The notes: generated by a model from the sequence alone, not told the origin. A stretch of 64,000 bases of DNA from Streptomyces griseiscabiei (GCF_020010925.1 NZ_JAGJBZ010000002.1:310001-374000); one strand, 5' to 3'. Shown: positions 1 through 8,715, numbered from the stretch's first letter. A program made the numbers and translations.

Positions 1-600
1 GATCGTGCCGAGTCTGCGATGGGGCTCTTCCAGAAACTGCCGGAAAGCCTGACGCAGGTAAAGAGCGTGTGTGGATTTCCGTCCGCGTTCCCGCTGTTGC
101 TCGACGCGGCCGATCACCCCCGCGTCGAATCCGAGGCCGGCGCAGAACGTGAACCAGCGGGACGGCACCGCCTCGTCCTCCGTGCCCGGGGTGCCCGAGG
201 CCATGCCCAGGCCGACCGTGCGCTCCCGGCTCTCGCGTAGGGCGTCGAGCAGGACGCCGGTCGCCTCCACGGCGTCGTTGGGCAGCCCCAGGGCGCGTGC
301 GAAGACATTGGTGGAGCCACCGGGGACCACGGCGAGACGGGGGAGGCGGTCGGGGTCCGGGCCGTGGTGCAGCAGGCCGTTGACGACCTCGTTGACCGTG
401 CCGTCGCCGCCGAGGGCCACGACCAGTTCGATGTCGCCCTTGCCCTCCGCGGCCTGCCGGGCGAGGTCCCGCGCGTGGCCTCTGTACTCGGTGGTGACGG
501 CCTCCAGCTTCATCTCGCTGGCGAGGGCGTGGATCAGCACATCGCGCGTCCGTGCGCTTGTGGTGGTTGCCGCCGGATTGACCACGAGAAGTGCACGCAT
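1..600 (-). CDS. Diacylglycerol/lipid kinase family protein (3' end off window)
   Basis: The protein begins MRALLVVNPAATTTSA and carries the glycine-rich GGDGTVNEVVNG motif (about residues 64-75) and PGGSTNVFARALG, both typical of the DAGK/YegS/BmrU catalytic domain, which phosphorylates diacylglycerol or a related lipid using ATP. The ATG sits at 600 on the minus strand. About 200 residues are visible and the gene runs off the left edge, so the C-terminal half (normally ~100 more residues) is not seen. It is divergent from the membrane protein gene at 783. Lipid kinase class is well supported; the actual lipid substrate is unknown. Confidence 0.88.
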   Translation of the reverse strand, partial: MRALLVVNPAATTTSARTRDVLIHALASEMKLEAVTTEYRGHARDLARQAAEGKGDIELVVALGGDGTVNEVVNGLLHHGPDPDRLPRLAVVPGGSTNVFARALGLPNDAVEATGVLLDALRESRERTVGLGMASGTPGTEDEAVPSRWFTFCAGLGFDAGVIGRVEQQRERGRKSTHALYLRQAFRQFLEEPHRRLGTI

Positions 601-782
601 GGGTTGCAGCGTACCTACTGGGTGGTACCCGGCCCATACCGAGGTGCGGATCAAGGGGGAGATCAGGTAGTGACGATGAGCACGTGGGGCGTGAGCAGCC
701 GGGGAGTGCGGGCGCGTGAGGGCGGTGCACGGCCGCGCACAGGGGCCGGAGCGCGCCACGGGCCGAGGGCTACCCTTCAGGG

Positions 783-1235
783 GTGAGCCCAGAGCAGACC
801 CCCACCCCGGACACCTCCGACGCCGAGCCCCGCCCCGGGCGGCTGACCGCCGCGGCCGCGCTGGCCGCGCTGGAGGGGGTGGCCCTGCTGGTGGGCGGCG
901 GGGCCATGCTCGTCCTCGGCCTCACCGGCGACCCGGACGACCTCAGCACCGGCGTCACCGGCGGCATCACCCTCGTCGCGCTGGCCCTGCTGCCGCTGAT
1001 CGCCGCGCGCGGACTGCTGCTGCGGCGCGGCTGGAGCCGGGGGCCCGCCGTCATCACCCAGGTCATGGCGCTGCCGGTGGCCTACAACCTGCTGCGCGCC
1101 GACAGCGTGGCGATCCCGGCGGGCATCGTGCTGGCCGTGGTCGCCGTCACGGCGCTGGTCCTGCTGCTCAGTCCCACGACGACCCGGGCCCTCGGAATCC
1201 AGGGGCCGGGCCGGGCGGAGGAGACCAAGGGGTAG
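783..1235 (+). CDS. Small integral membrane protein, four predicted TM helices
   Basis: This 150-residue protein has a polar, Pro/Thr-rich N-terminus (about residues 1-20) followed by four hydrophobic stretches: ~23-45, ~57-75, ~85-103 and ~107-128. The C-terminal tail is short and polar. It starts at a GTG. I do not recognise the family and no catalytic motif is visible; similar small hydrophobic proteins are common in Streptomyces and are usually annotated 'integral membrane protein'. It lies convergent to the sigma factor gene downstream and divergent from the lipid kinase upstream. Existence as a gene is likely from codon-position bias; function unknown. Confidence 0.75.
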   Translation: MSPEQTPTPDTSDAEPRPGRLTAAAALAALEGVALLVGGGAMLVLGLTGDPDDLSTGVTGGITLVALALLPLIAARGLLLRRGWSRGPAVITQVMALPVAYNLLRADSVAIPAGIVLAVVAVTALVLLLSPTTTRALGIQGPGRAEETKG

Positions 1236-1325
1236 CCGTGCCGGAGCGGTCACCCGCACCGACCGTCGGCCTCCCCTTCGCCCACTTCTCGCCCGTTCCT
1301 CGCCCGCTCCCTGCCCACTTCTTGC

Positions 1326-2489
1326 CTACTCCTCGACGAGGAGCTTCTCCCGCAGCTGCGCCAGGGTCCTCGCCAGCAGCCGGGAGACGTGCATCTGGGA
1401 GATGCCGACCTCCTGGGCGATCTGTGACTGGGTCATGTTGCCGAAGAAGCGCAGCAGCAGGATCCGCTTCTCGCGGGGCGGCAGGTCCTCCAGCAGCGGC
1501 TTGAGGGACTCCCGGTACTCGACGCCCTCCAGTGCCTCGTCCTCGGCACCGAGGGTGTCCGCGACGGCGGGGGACTCGTCGTCGGTGTCGGGGACGTCCA
1601 GGGACAGCGTGGAGTACGCGTTGGCCGACTCCAGGCCCTCCAGGACCTCCTCCTCCGAGATGGCCAGCTTCTCGGCCAGCTCGTGCACCGTCGGGGAGCG
1701 GCCGTGCTGCTGGGACAGCTCGGCCGTGGCCGTGGTCAGCGCCAGCCGCAGCTCCTGCAGCCTGCGCGGCACCCGCACCGCCCAGCCCTTGTCGCGGAAG
1801 TGCCGCTTGATCTCGCCGACGACCGTCGGGGTCGCGTACGTGGAGAACTCCACGCCGCGGTCCGGGTCGAAGCGGTCCACCGACTTGATCAGACCGATGG
1901 TGGCGACCTGGGTCAGGTCGTCCAGCGGCTCACCGCGGTTGCGGAACCGGCGTGCGAGGTGCTCCACGAGCGGCAGATGCATCCGGACCAGCCGGTTGCG
2001 CAGCTCCGCGTACTCCGTGCTGCCCTCCGGCAGGGCCCGCAGCTCCACGAACAGGGCGCGCGCCCCGCTGCGGTCCTGAGGGTCGTGCCGTGTGCTGCGC
2101 ACGCTCTGCGCGTGCTGCGCGCCCGCCTCGTCGTGTCGCTCGTGCTCGCTCATAGTCCCGCCCGCCGTCACCGTTCCCCCAGCTCCCGACTGTGCTCCAG
2201 CGGGGGAGGCCCCAGTCCGCCCTCGTGAGGACGTGGTGCTCCGGAGGGTGCCCTCCGGATCCCGTCGCCCGTCGGACGGCGCGCCGGGTTCCTCGTCGTC
2301 GGCCGGTGCCGCCCATCGAGACGCCCCGGCCGCCGAGGACTCGTCCTCCGGGTGCGGCCGGGCCTGCTCGGGGATGCCGTCGACGCCGTCCGTCAGATGC
2401 GCCGGTCCACTCGGACCGCCGTCGTCCTCCGCGGGAAGTCCCCGTGTGCCGCGCTCTTCGTCCCGCACCGGCCCGTCCCCGTTCCTCAC
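1326..2489 (-). CDS. sigH: SigB/SigF-type stress RNA polymerase sigma factor, probable SigH
   Basis: The last ~275 of 387 residues form a complete group 3 (SigB/SigF/SigG) sigma factor: region 2 with ...LPLVEHLARRFRNRGEPLDDLTQVATIGL and FSTYATPTVVGEIKRHFRDKGW, region 3, and a region 4 helix-turn-helix (MTQSQIAQEVGISQMHVSRLLARTL). The first ~112 residues are an acidic, Gly/Ser/Pro-rich unstructured extension. GTG at 2489 overlaps the TGA of the anti-sigma gene (GTGA), so translation is coupled; an internal ATG at 2153 gives the short form MSEHERHD. S. coelicolor SigH is known to have a long N-terminal extension, several isoforms and an adjacent anti-sigma gene (rsbA/prsH/ushX), so I infer orthology to sigH. 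Role: osmotic and developmental stress transcription. Confidence 0.85.
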   Translation of the reverse strand: MRNGDGPVRDEERGTRGLPAEDDGGPSGPAHLTDGVDGIPEQARPHPEDESSAAGASRWAAPADDEEPGAPSDGRRDPEGTLRSTTSSRGRTGASPAGAQSGAGGTVTAGGTMSEHERHDEAGAQHAQSVRSTRHDPQDRSGARALFVELRALPEGSTEYAELRNRLVRMHLPLVEHLARRFRNRGEPLDDLTQVATIGLIKSVDRFDPDRGVEFSTYATPTVVGEIKRHFRDKGWAVRVPRRLQELRLALTTATAELSQQHGRSPTVHELAEKLAISEEEVLEGLESANAYSTLSLDVPDTDDESPAVADTLGAEDEALEGVEYRESLKPLLEDLPPREKRILLLRFFGNMTQSQIAQEVGISQMHVSRLLARTLAQLREKLLVEE

Positions 2490-2899
2490 GCCGGCCCGGG
2501 TCCCGCGCCGCGCTGTTTGTAGAGGCTGATCGAAACGGTTTTGTCGTCGGCCACCGCGGAGGAGACCTTGCCCGCCAGGGCCGACAGCACGGTCCAGGCG
2601 AAGGTGTCACGCGCGGGGGCGTGGCCGTCCGTGGTGGGGGCCGAGACCGTGACCTCCAGAGAATCGTCGACCAGACGGAAGACACAGCTGAGCACCGAGC
2701 CGGGCACGGCCTGCTGAAGCAGGATCGCGCAGGCCTCGTCGACCGCGATGCGCAGGTCCTCGATCTCGTCGAGGGTGAAGTCCAAACGGGCCGCGAGGCC
2801 GGCCGTCGCCGTACGCAGCACCGACAGGTAGGCACCCGCGGCCGGCAGCCGGACTTCCACGAAGTCCTGGGTCCCGGGCTCGCCTGCGATCTGGGACAC
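2486..2899 (-). CDS. Anti-sigma factor, RsbW/SpoIIAB-type ATPase (RsbA/PrsH/UshX-like)
   Basis: A GHKL-type anti-sigma kinase of ~137 residues. The N-box is recognisable as DLRIAVDEACAILLQQ, where the usual N is altered, followed by a short C-terminal ATP-lid region ending in KTVSISLYKQ. The GTG at 2899 is chosen because a strong GGAGG lies about 5 nt upstream; a TTG at 2911 is the longer alternative. The stop overlaps the sigma factor start, so the two proteins are made in stoichiometric fashion. By family knowledge it binds and sequesters the downstream sigma factor and is released by an anti-anti-sigma protein (such as BldG), which is not encoded in this window. Confidence 0.85.
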   Translation of the reverse strand: MSQIAGEPGTQDFVEVRLPAAGAYLSVLRTATAGLAARLDFTLDEIEDLRIAVDEACAILLQQAVPGSVLSCVFRLVDDSLEVTVSAPTTDGHAPARDTFAWTVLSALAGKVSSAVADDKTVSISLYKQRGAGPGPA

Positions 2900-3120
2900 C
2901 CTCACCTCCAAGGTGGTACAAGCTCTTTCGGGGGCCCAGGGGTCGCCCCCCGGGGTAACGCGCTACGTGGTTCAGCGGTGACGCTATCGCGCTACCGAGC
3001 GCCGTGTCCTCGGGGTCCTGGGGACCCCACCCCATGCTGTCACTCATAGTAAGCCTATGAATACGCTCGGTGGCTAGAGGTTTGCGGGCCTCAAATAGGA
3101 AGAGCGCGCGCCGGATTGAC

Positions 3121-3146
3121 GTACCCAGGCGTCGGACTGCCGAACC
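3121..3146 (-). promoter_or_regulatory. Candidate SigB/SigH-type promoter of the anti-sigma/sigma operon
   Basis: Read on the minus strand, GGTTC is followed by 15 nt and then GGGTAC. This fits the SigB/SigH consensus I remember for Streptomyces (GnnT, 14-16 nt, GGGTAc). It lies about 220 bp upstream of the anti-sigma start, downstream of the UBP gene stop, and would give positive autoregulation of the sigma factor. The rest of the 365 bp gap (2900-3264) holds no convincing gene. Confidence 0.5.
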
Positions 3147-3264
3147 TTGTCACACGAGTACCTCGACGTATCGCGGGGTGACATGGTTCCGTCGTGCGAC
3201 GCCTCGGTCACGGGTGCCATACGCGTACGAATTCCGCCGGACCGGGTCCGTCGTACGAGGTCCG

Positions 3265-3525
3265 TCATACGAGTACATGGTCGACGAAGCACCAGCGCCA
3301 GGTCTCGCCCGCTTCGAACGTACGCATGATGGGATGGCCGCTCTCCTTGTGGTGCTCGGTCGCGTGCCGCATGGGCGAGGAGTCGCAGCAGCCCACGTGC
3401 CCGCACTCCAGGCACATCCGGAGCTGCACCGGATGGCTCCCGGCGGCCAGGCACTCCGGGCAGGTGTCGGTCAGCGGATCGGGCGCGGGGTGCGGCAGCG
3501 CGTCCGCGTGCGTGCACTGTTTCAT
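3265..3525 (-). CDS. UBP-type zinc finger protein
   Basis: An 86-residue protein with CTH...CPEC...CLECGHVGCCDSS...HATEHHKESGHPIMRTFEAGETWRWCFVDH. This Cys/His ladder and the terminal W-W-C-x-x-D/H pattern match the zf-UBP fold, which in eukaryotic deubiquitinases binds free ubiquitin C-termini; the bacterial role is unknown. ATG at 3525. It is divergent from the Na+/H+ antiporter, whose proposed start is only 59 bp away. From memory, zf-UBP domains are found fused to or beside NhaP-type antiporters in actinobacteria, so a regulatory partnership with the antiporter is plausible but inferred. Confidence 0.85.
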   Translation of the reverse strand: MKQCTHADALPHPAPDPLTDTCPECLAAGSHPVQLRMCLECGHVGCCDSSPMRHATEHHKESGHPIMRTFEAGETWRWCFVDHVLV

Positions 3526-3584
3526 GATTGCCAGGTTACGACGGGCGCGCGGAACCCCGCGCGGAAACGAAGGCGGCGGAAGCG

Positions 3585-5180
3585 ATGCACTTTTTGCCCT
3601 TGCTGTTGCTGGTCGCAGGGAGCGCGACGGTCGCCGGTGCCGCCCGGCGTACGCCGGTGCCCGCCCCGCTGCTGCTGGTCGCCGTGGGGCTCGTGGTGTC
3701 GTATCTGCCCGGAGTGCCGCACTACGAGCTGGACCCCGAGATCGTCCTGCCGCTGATCCTGCCCCCGCTGCTGTACACGGCCGCCAGTGACAGTTCCTAC
3801 CTCGATCTGCGGGCCCAACTGCGGCCCGTGGCGCTGCTGTCGGTCGGCTATGTGCTCTTCGCGACCCTGGTGGTCGGCTGGGCCGCCTATCTGATCGTGC
3901 CGGGGATGCCGCTGACCGCCGCCCTGGTGCTCGGCGCGGTGGTGGCGCCGCCGGACGCGGTCGCGGCCACCGCGGTGGCCCGGAGGGTGGGGCTGCCGTC
4001 ACGGATCACCACGATCCTCCAGGGCGAGTCCCTGGTGAACGACGCGACCGCGATCACCGCCTACCGGGTCGCCCTCGCGGCCACCATCGGCGAGGGCGCG
4101 AGCTGGACCGGCGGGGTCGTCGAGTTCCTGGTGGCGGCGGTCGGCGGTGTCCTCGTGGGTCTGCTGCTGATGGTGCCGATCCACTGGCTGCGCACCCACC
4201 TGAAGGAAGCGCTGCTGCAGAACACCCTCTCCCTGCTGATCCCGTTCGTGGCCTACGGGCTCGCCGAGTGGGTGCACGCCTCCGGGGTGCTCGCCGTGGT
4301 CGTCGTCGGCCTGTACCTCGGCTACCGCAACTGGCAGGTCGACTTCGCCACCCGCCTCCAGGAGGAGGCCGTCTGGAAGATGGTCGCCTTCCTGCTGGAG
4401 TCGGCCGTGTTCGCCCTCATCGGGCTCCAGCTGCCGGTCGTTCTCGAAGGCCTAGGCGAGTACGAGGGGGTCAGCGCCACCTGGTACGCCGTGGCCGTCT
4501 TCCTCGTCGTGGTCGCGACCCGGTTCGTGTGGGTCTATCCGGCGACCTTCCTGCCCCGGATCATGTCGCGACGCATCCGGGAACGGGAGGACAACCCCAC
4601 CTGGAAGGCGCCCTTCGTCATCTCCTGGGCCGGAATGCGCGGAGTCGTCTCGCTGGCCATCGCCTTCTCGATCCCGCTCACCGTGCACGGCGGGGACGAC
4701 TTCCCCGCGCGGAACCTGATCCTCTTCCTGACCTTCACCACGGTCATCGGGACCCTCGTCATCCAAGGGCTGACCCTGCCGCCCCTGATCCGGGTCCTGA
4801 AGCTGCCCGGACGCGACCAGCAGGCCGAGACCCTCGCCGAGGCCAACGCCCAGGCCCAGGCGTCCCGGGTCGCCGAGGCCCGCCTCGACGAACTCCTCGC
4901 GAACGAGAGCAACGAACTGCCCCCGCCGCTCGTCGACCGCCTCCGCACGGTCCTGGAACGGCGCCGCAACGCCGTCTGGGAGCGGCTCGGCGCGGTCAAC
5001 CCGGTGACCGGCGAGAGCGTCGACGACACCTACAGCAGACTCTCCCGGGAGATGATCGGCGCCGAACGAGCGGTCTTCGTGAGGCTGCGGGACGCCCGGT
5101 ACATCGACGACGAGATGCTCCGCACGCTGCTGCGCCGGCTGGACCTGGAGGAGGCGGCGGTCTACCGGGAGGCGTCCTAG
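3585..5180 (+). CDS. Na+/H+ antiporter, CPA1 (NhaP/YjcE-type)
   Basis: A 531-residue protein with about twelve hydrophobic segments over its first ~400 residues, then a ~110-residue charged cytoplasmic tail. CPA1 hallmarks are visible: GAVVAPPDAVAATA (the PPDA region) and the GESLVNDATAI motif carrying the essential ND pair. A second conserved segment is SWAGMRGVVSLAIAFSIP (the AGxRG region). It exchanges protons for Na+ (or K+) across the membrane in pH and salt homeostasis. The ATG at 3585 opens directly into TM1 (MHFLPLLLLVAGSAT); an ATG at 3528 would add 19 polar residues and abut the divergent UBP gene, so I prefer the later start. Confidence 0.9.
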   Translation: MHFLPLLLLVAGSATVAGAARRTPVPAPLLLVAVGLVVSYLPGVPHYELDPEIVLPLILPPLLYTAASDSSYLDLRAQLRPVALLSVGYVLFATLVVGWAAYLIVPGMPLTAALVLGAVVAPPDAVAATAVARRVGLPSRITTILQGESLVNDATAITAYRVALAATIGEGASWTGGVVEFLVAAVGGVLVGLLLMVPIHWLRTHLKEALLQNTLSLLIPFVAYGLAEWVHASGVLAVVVVGLYLGYRNWQVDFATRLQEEAVWKMVAFLLESAVFALIGLQLPVVLEGLGEYEGVSATWYAVAVFLVVVATRFVWVYPATFLPRIMSRRIREREDNPTWKAPFVISWAGMRGVVSLAIAFSIPLTVHGGDDFPARNLILFLTFTTVIGTLVIQGLTLPPLIRVLKLPGRDQQAETLAEANAQAQASRVAEARLDELLANESNELPPPLVDRLRTVLERRRNAVWERLGAVNPVTGESVDDTYSRLSREMIGAERAVFVRLRDARYIDDEMLRTLLRRLDLEEAAVYREAS

Positions 5181-5199
5181 GCCGTGGGCACGGCCTAGG
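5176..5199. terminator. Palindromic terminator hairpin at the antiporter stop codon
   Basis: CCTAGGCCGTG and CACGGCCTAGG form an 11-bp perfect stem separated by two bases; the left arm includes the antiporter stop TAG. It lies between two convergent genes and can terminate both directions. Its right arm also provides the CCTAGGA copy that borders the adjacent MITE-like element. Confidence 0.7.
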
Positions 5200-5200
5200 A

Positions 5201-5406
5201 CGTGTCCGCAAAGTCCCGTCGTCCGTCCGGAGGGCGGGTCCCGCGGCGTCTGGTGCGTGCGCTCGGCGTGCCGGGCGGAAGTCCTCGTACTGGATGTACT
5301 CGGGTTTTCGCCCGGTGCGGTGGTGGGGGTCCCTCCCGCTCGGGCGCAGCCGGGAGTGGGGGAGCGTGCCAGGCGTCGCGGGGCAGGCGGGACTTTGCGG
5401 ACACGC
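5201..5406. mobile_element. MITE-like element with 19-bp terminal inverted repeats
   Basis: The ~206 bp block begins with CGTGTCCGCAAAGTCCCG and ends with the reverse complement, and is bordered on both sides by CCTAGGA (5194-5200 and 5407-5413), consistent with a target-site duplication containing CTAG. It contains no convincing gene. It sits exactly between two convergent genes and the right-hand repeat forms the stop codon region of the PLP enzyme gene. The ends resemble those of Streptomyces IS5-like elements as I remember them, which would make this a non-autonomous derivative; that identity is inferred. Confidence 0.65.
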
Positions 5407-5407
5407 C

Positions 5408-6373
5408 CTAGGACGGTACCGGTCGGTTCCCGGGTGTCCGCTCCGGGAACGGGCGGCCCGTGATCACGGCGGCGACCGTCGTCCCGCGTGGGAAGGCGCC
5501 CTCCGCTGCCAGGGTGGTGAGTCCGTAGAGCGACTTGGCGACATAGAGACGTTCCACGGGCAGGTCGTGGCGGGTCTCGAAGTCGTCGGCGAAGACGTCC
5601 AGTTCGGGAGCGGTACGGGCGTAGCCGCCGAAGTGGAAGCGGTCGTCGAGCCGCCAGTCGCCGCGCGGTCCGCCGAACGCCCTGTTCTGGAGCGCGCGTA
5701 TCTCCTCTTCGAGGAAGCCGCCCTTGAGAACCGGAATCCCGAGGGCGTACTGGTCGGGGGCGAGGCCGGCGGCCAGACCGGCGAGGGTGCCGCCGGTGCC
5801 GCAGGCGAGGGCCACGACATCGGCCCGCCCGCGCAACTCCACGCCGAGTTCCTGACAGCCGCGCACGGCGAGGGAGTTGCTGCCGCCCTCGGGGACGACG
5901 TATGCGTCACCGGCGTCGGCGGCGCGGAGGACGGCGGCCAGCGTGGCCGGGTCGGACTTGTGGCGATACGTCGATCTGTCGATGAAGCGCAGCCGCATGC
6001 CGTCCGCCGCGCAGCGGGCCAGGGAGGGGTTGAGGGGACGGTCGGCCAGCTCCTGACCGCGCACCACACCGATGGTGGGCAGCCCCAGGAGACGGCCCGC
6101 GGCGGCGGTCGCGCGCAGATGGTTCGAGTAGGCACCGCCGAAGGTGAGCAGGGGCCGGCCGGCCGCCGCACGCAGATTCGGGGCCAGCTTGCGCCACTTG
6201 TTGCCGACGATCCCCGGGTGGATCAGATCGTCCCGCTTGAGGAGCAGCCGGACACCCTGGCGGGCGAAGCGCTCGTCCACGATCTCCTGGAGCGGGGACG
6301 GAAGCCTCGGCCGCAGGGCGGTCGTGGGGTCGGGGGCGGAGGGCTGGCCGGTCACCTGCCCATTGTCGGACAC
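5408..6373 (-). CDS. PLP-dependent D-cysteine desulfhydrase / ACC deaminase family enzyme
   Basis: 321 residues. The PLP Schiff-base lysine lies in LIHPGIVGNKWRKL, substrate-carboxylate binding is in TFGGAYSNHLRATAAA, and the glycine-rich phosphate loop is ACGTGGTLAG. This is the fold-type II tryptophan-synthase-beta-like family that includes D-cysteine desulfhydrase and 1-aminocyclopropane-1-carboxylate deaminase. The gene likely degrades D-cysteine or a related D-amino acid to pyruvate, ammonia and sulfide; the substrate cannot be settled from sequence alone. ATG at 6373. The stop codon lies inside the right-hand CCTAGGA repeat of the MITE-like element, so the insertion did not truncate the protein visibly. 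Confidence 0.85.
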   Translation of the reverse strand: MSDNGQVTGQPSAPDPTTALRPRLPSPLQEIVDERFARQGVRLLLKRDDLIHPGIVGNKWRKLAPNLRAAAGRPLLTFGGAYSNHLRATAAAGRLLGLPTIGVVRGQELADRPLNPSLARCAADGMRLRFIDRSTYRHKSDPATLAAVLRAADAGDAYVVPEGGSNSLAVRGCQELGVELRGRADVVALACGTGGTLAGLAAGLAPDQYALGIPVLKGGFLEEEIRALQNRAFGGPRGDWRLDDRFHFGGYARTAPELDVFADDFETRHDLPVERLYVAKSLYGLTTLAAEGAFPRGTTVAAVITGRPFPERTPGNRPVPS

Positions 6374-6401
6374 GTGACCGGCCGGCGTCGGGACCGGGCG
6401 G

Positions 6402-6992
6402 CTATTTCAGGCGGTCCCGTACGCGGTTTCGCATCGAGGACATGGTGAAGCCCCGGGGGTCGACCTTGCCGGGCTGCCATTCGAGATGGCCGATGACGGA
6501 CCGCTGGTTCCAGCCGTGGTGGCGGCAGACCGCGGCGGACACCCGTTCGATGGCGTCGAGCTGGGCCTTCGGCCACGGGTCCTGGCCGTCGCCGAGGTTC
6601 TCGCACTCGAAGCCGTAGAAGTGGCGGTTGCCGTCGGTGTTGGACTCGTTGTCCGGCGGGAGCCCCTTCTCGGCGATCACGGCCCGCAGGACGTCGTCGT
6701 CGCCGAGCCCGGCGTGGTTGGCGCGGCCGTAGCCGACGAGGTGGACCCGGCCGTCCTTGGTGATGACACCGTGGCACAACGGGCCGGGCAGACCCGAGTA
6801 CCCGTCACGGCAGATGCGTACGGTGCGTTCGCTGCCGGAGGTGACGGTGTGGTGGATCATCACCCCGTGCACGGGCCCCCACGGGCCCACGTGATTGCGG
6901 TTGTGATGCTCCCAGTCGCCGACCTCGACGACCCGGACGCCCTCGTTCCTGAGGACGGTGAGAAACCTGCCCGCGGACATGGGTGGGGCCAT
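6402..6992 (-). CDS. N-acetylmuramoyl-L-alanine amidase / peptidoglycan recognition protein
   Basis: A ~196-residue Amidase_2/PGRP-fold protein. Zinc-ligand histidines are visible in GVMIHHTVTSG and HLEWQPGKVDP, with an intervening HFYGFECENLGDG segment that matches the core of phage-type and Streptomyces amidases. The function is cleavage of the amide bond between MurNAc and L-Ala in peptidoglycan. No signal peptide is visible at the chosen ATG (6992), which has AAGGAG six bases upstream; longer frames to 7250 lack a good ribosome site. It may act intracellularly, be exported by another route, or be a domesticated phage endolysin. It is divergent from the encapsulin gene. Confidence 0.87.
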   Translation of the reverse strand: MAPPMSAGRFLTVLRNEGVRVVEVGDWEHHNRNHVGPWGPVHGVMIHHTVTSGSERTVRICRDGYSGLPGPLCHGVITKDGRVHLVGYGRANHAGLGDDDVLRAVIAEKGLPPDNESNTDGNRHFYGFECENLGDGQDPWPKAQLDAIERVSAAVCRHHGWNQRSVIGHLEWQPGKVDPRGFTMSSMRNRVRDRLK

Positions 6993-7308
6993 GACCGACT
7001 CCTTCGTGCCGTGCGACGGCCGCTGGTCGTGGCCGCCTCGTACGCAGGCTTGTACCCCTGACTCCCCACAGGAGCCAGTCGGCGCTGGGCCGTACGAGTC
7101 GATCCGGTCAAGATTCGACGAGAGGCACAAGTGCGCGGCGGAATACGGCGGGTGGGTACGCATGGTCGACAAAGTCCCCTGATATGCCCAGTCTTCTAAG
7201 ATCCATTCCCGCTCTTTCGGGTAATAGCATCGGCACGCTCCGTGATGCAAGGCTGGATCGCGAGATCGGTGACCGCGATATCAGTGCACACCCGGAGGGG
7301 AAATCCGT
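6993..7308. other. Intergenic region between amidase and encapsulin operon
   Basis: About 316 bp with no convincing gene. It must hold the divergent promoters of the amidase and the encapsulin/polyprenyl synthase operon. A strong GGAGGGG ribosome site lies ~8 nt before the encapsulin ATG, and an AT-rich patch (GGGTAATAGCAT, near 7219-7230) is a possible promoter element, not assignable to a sigma factor with confidence. Confidence 0.5.
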
Positions 7309-8715
7309 ATGTCGGTAGGCGAAGAGGTTCGCTCTCAGCAGGACAGGCCGCAGCAGAGTCTCGGTACGGCCGCTGCCCGGAACCTGGCCACCACCACGAA
7401 GTCCACGCCCCAGATGCAGGAGATCAGCTCGCGCTGGCTGCTGCGCACCCTGCCCTGGGTGAATGTGCAGGGCGGCACGTACCGGGTCAACAGGCGGCTC
7501 ACCTACGCGGTCGGCGACGGCCGCGTCACCTTTGTGAAGACGGGCGACCGGGTCGCCGTCATCCCCGCGGAGCTGGGCGAACTGCCGGCCCTGCGGACTT
7601 ACGAGGACATCGACGTGCTGGGCGAGCTGGCGCAGCGGTGCGAGCAGCGGGAGTTCGCGCCCGGTGCCGTGCTGGCCGAATTCGGCAGCCAGGCGGACGA
7701 GGTGTTCCTGCTCGCCCACGGCAAGGTCGAGAAGATCGGCACCGGCCCCTACGGCGACGACGCGGTCCTCGGCGTGCTGGCCGACGGGGCCTATTTCGGC
7801 GAGCAGGCGCTCCTCGATTCCGAGGCCATCTGGGAGTACACGGCCCGCGCGGTCACCGCGTGCACGGTGCTCGTCCTGCCGCGCCAGGCCGTCGAACAGC
7901 TCGCGGAGCGCGCCGAGACCCTGAGGGAGCACCTCCAGGAGCAGCGCGCGATCCCGTCGCAGCGCACCAACAAGTACGGCGAGAAGGAGATCGACCTCGC
8001 CGCCGGCCACAGCGGCGAGCCGGACATCCCGCACACCTTCGTCGACTACGAGGCCGCGCCGCGCGAGTACGAACTCAGCGTGGCCCAGACCGTCCTGCGC
8101 ATCCACACGCGCGTGGCCGACCTCTACAACCAGCCGATGAACCAGACCGAGCAGCAGATCAGGCTCACGGTCGAGGCGTTGAAGGAGCGCCAGGAGCACG
8201 AGCTGGTCAACAACCGGGAGTTCGGCCTCCTCCACAACTGCGAGTACGACCAGCGGCTCCAGCCGCACGACGGTGTGCCCAGCCCGGACGACCTGGACGA
8301 ACTGCTCTCCCGTCGCCGGGGCACCAAGATGCTCCTCGCCCACCCGCGCGCGATCTCCGCGTTCGGCCGCGAGCTGAACAAGCGCGGGCTGGTCCCCGAG
8401 ACCATCGACATCGCCGGGAACCGCATCCCCACCTGGCGCGGTGTGCCGATCTACCCGTGCAACAAGATCCCGGTGACCGAGGCCAGGACGACGTCGATCA
8501 TCGCCCTGCGTACCGGCGAGGAGGACCAGGGCGTCATCGGTCTGCGGGCCGCGAGCATCCCGGACGAGATCGAGCCCAGCCTGTCCGTCCGTTTCATGGG
8601 CATCAACGAACAGGCGATCATCAAGTACCTCGTGACGGCCTACTACTCGGCCGCGGTCCTGGTCCCCGACGCGCTCGGCGTTCTGGAGAACGTCGAGATC
8701 GGCCGCTGGCGGTGA
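7309..8715 (+). CDS. Family 2B encapsulin nanocompartment shell protein with cNMP-binding-like domain
   Basis: 468 residues. The N- and C-terminal parts (about 1-100 and 240-468) match the HK97-fold shell of family 2 encapsulins, e.g. the end segment [46 protein letters not shown] cyclic-nucleotide-binding-like insertion occupies ~105-200 (HGKVEKIG..., YFGEQALL...). Such proteins used to be called Crp/Fnr regulators but have no DNA-binding helix-turn-helix. The canonical phosphate-binding Arg of the cNMP pocket appears to be replaced by Tyr (~177 in EYTARA), so cyclic nucleotide binding is doubtful. The next gene, a polyprenyl synthase, overlaps the stop codon (GTGA), as expected for cargo. 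The product should assemble into a protein shell in the cytoplasm. Confidence 0.93.
   Translation: MSVGEEVRSQQDRPQQSLGTAAARNLATTTKSTPQMQEISSRWLLRTLPWVNVQGGTYRVNRRLTYAVGDGRVTFVKTGDRVAVIPAELGELPALRTYEDIDVLGELAQRCEQREFAPGAVLAEFGSQADEVFLLAHGKVEKIGTGPYGDDAVLGVLADGAYFGEQALLDSEAIWEYTARAVTACTVLVLPRQAVEQLAERAETLREHLQEQRAIPSQRTNKYGEKEIDLAAGHSGEPDIPHTFVDYEAAPREYELSVAQTVLRIHTRVADLYNQPMNQTEQQIRLTVEALKERQEHELVNNREFGLLHNCEYDQRLQPHDGVPSPDDLDELLSRRRGTKMLLAHPRAISAFGRELNKRGLVPETIDIAGNRIPTWRGVPIYPCNKIPVTEARTTSIIALRTGEEDQGVIGLRAASIPDEIEPSLSVRFMGINEQAIIKYLVTAYYSAAVLVPDALGVLENVEIGRWR

Noticed and set aside
2607..3047. A 146-residue frame overlapping the anti-sigma gene
   Set aside because: It is out of frame with the GHKL domain and Arg/Gly-rich; the anti-sigma frame has clear family motifs and coupling to the sigma gene.
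4268..6448. A long open frame crossing the antiporter, the MITE and the PLP enzyme gene
   Set aside because: It is an out-of-frame shadow in high-GC DNA: Arg/Pro/Gly-rich, no motifs, and it covers genes on both strands that have clear families.
7309..8715. Reading this gene as a Crp/Fnr-type transcription regulator
   Set aside because: A cNMP-like domain is present but there is no DNA-binding helix-turn-helix, and the flanks match the encapsulin shell; the cargo gene is coupled to it.
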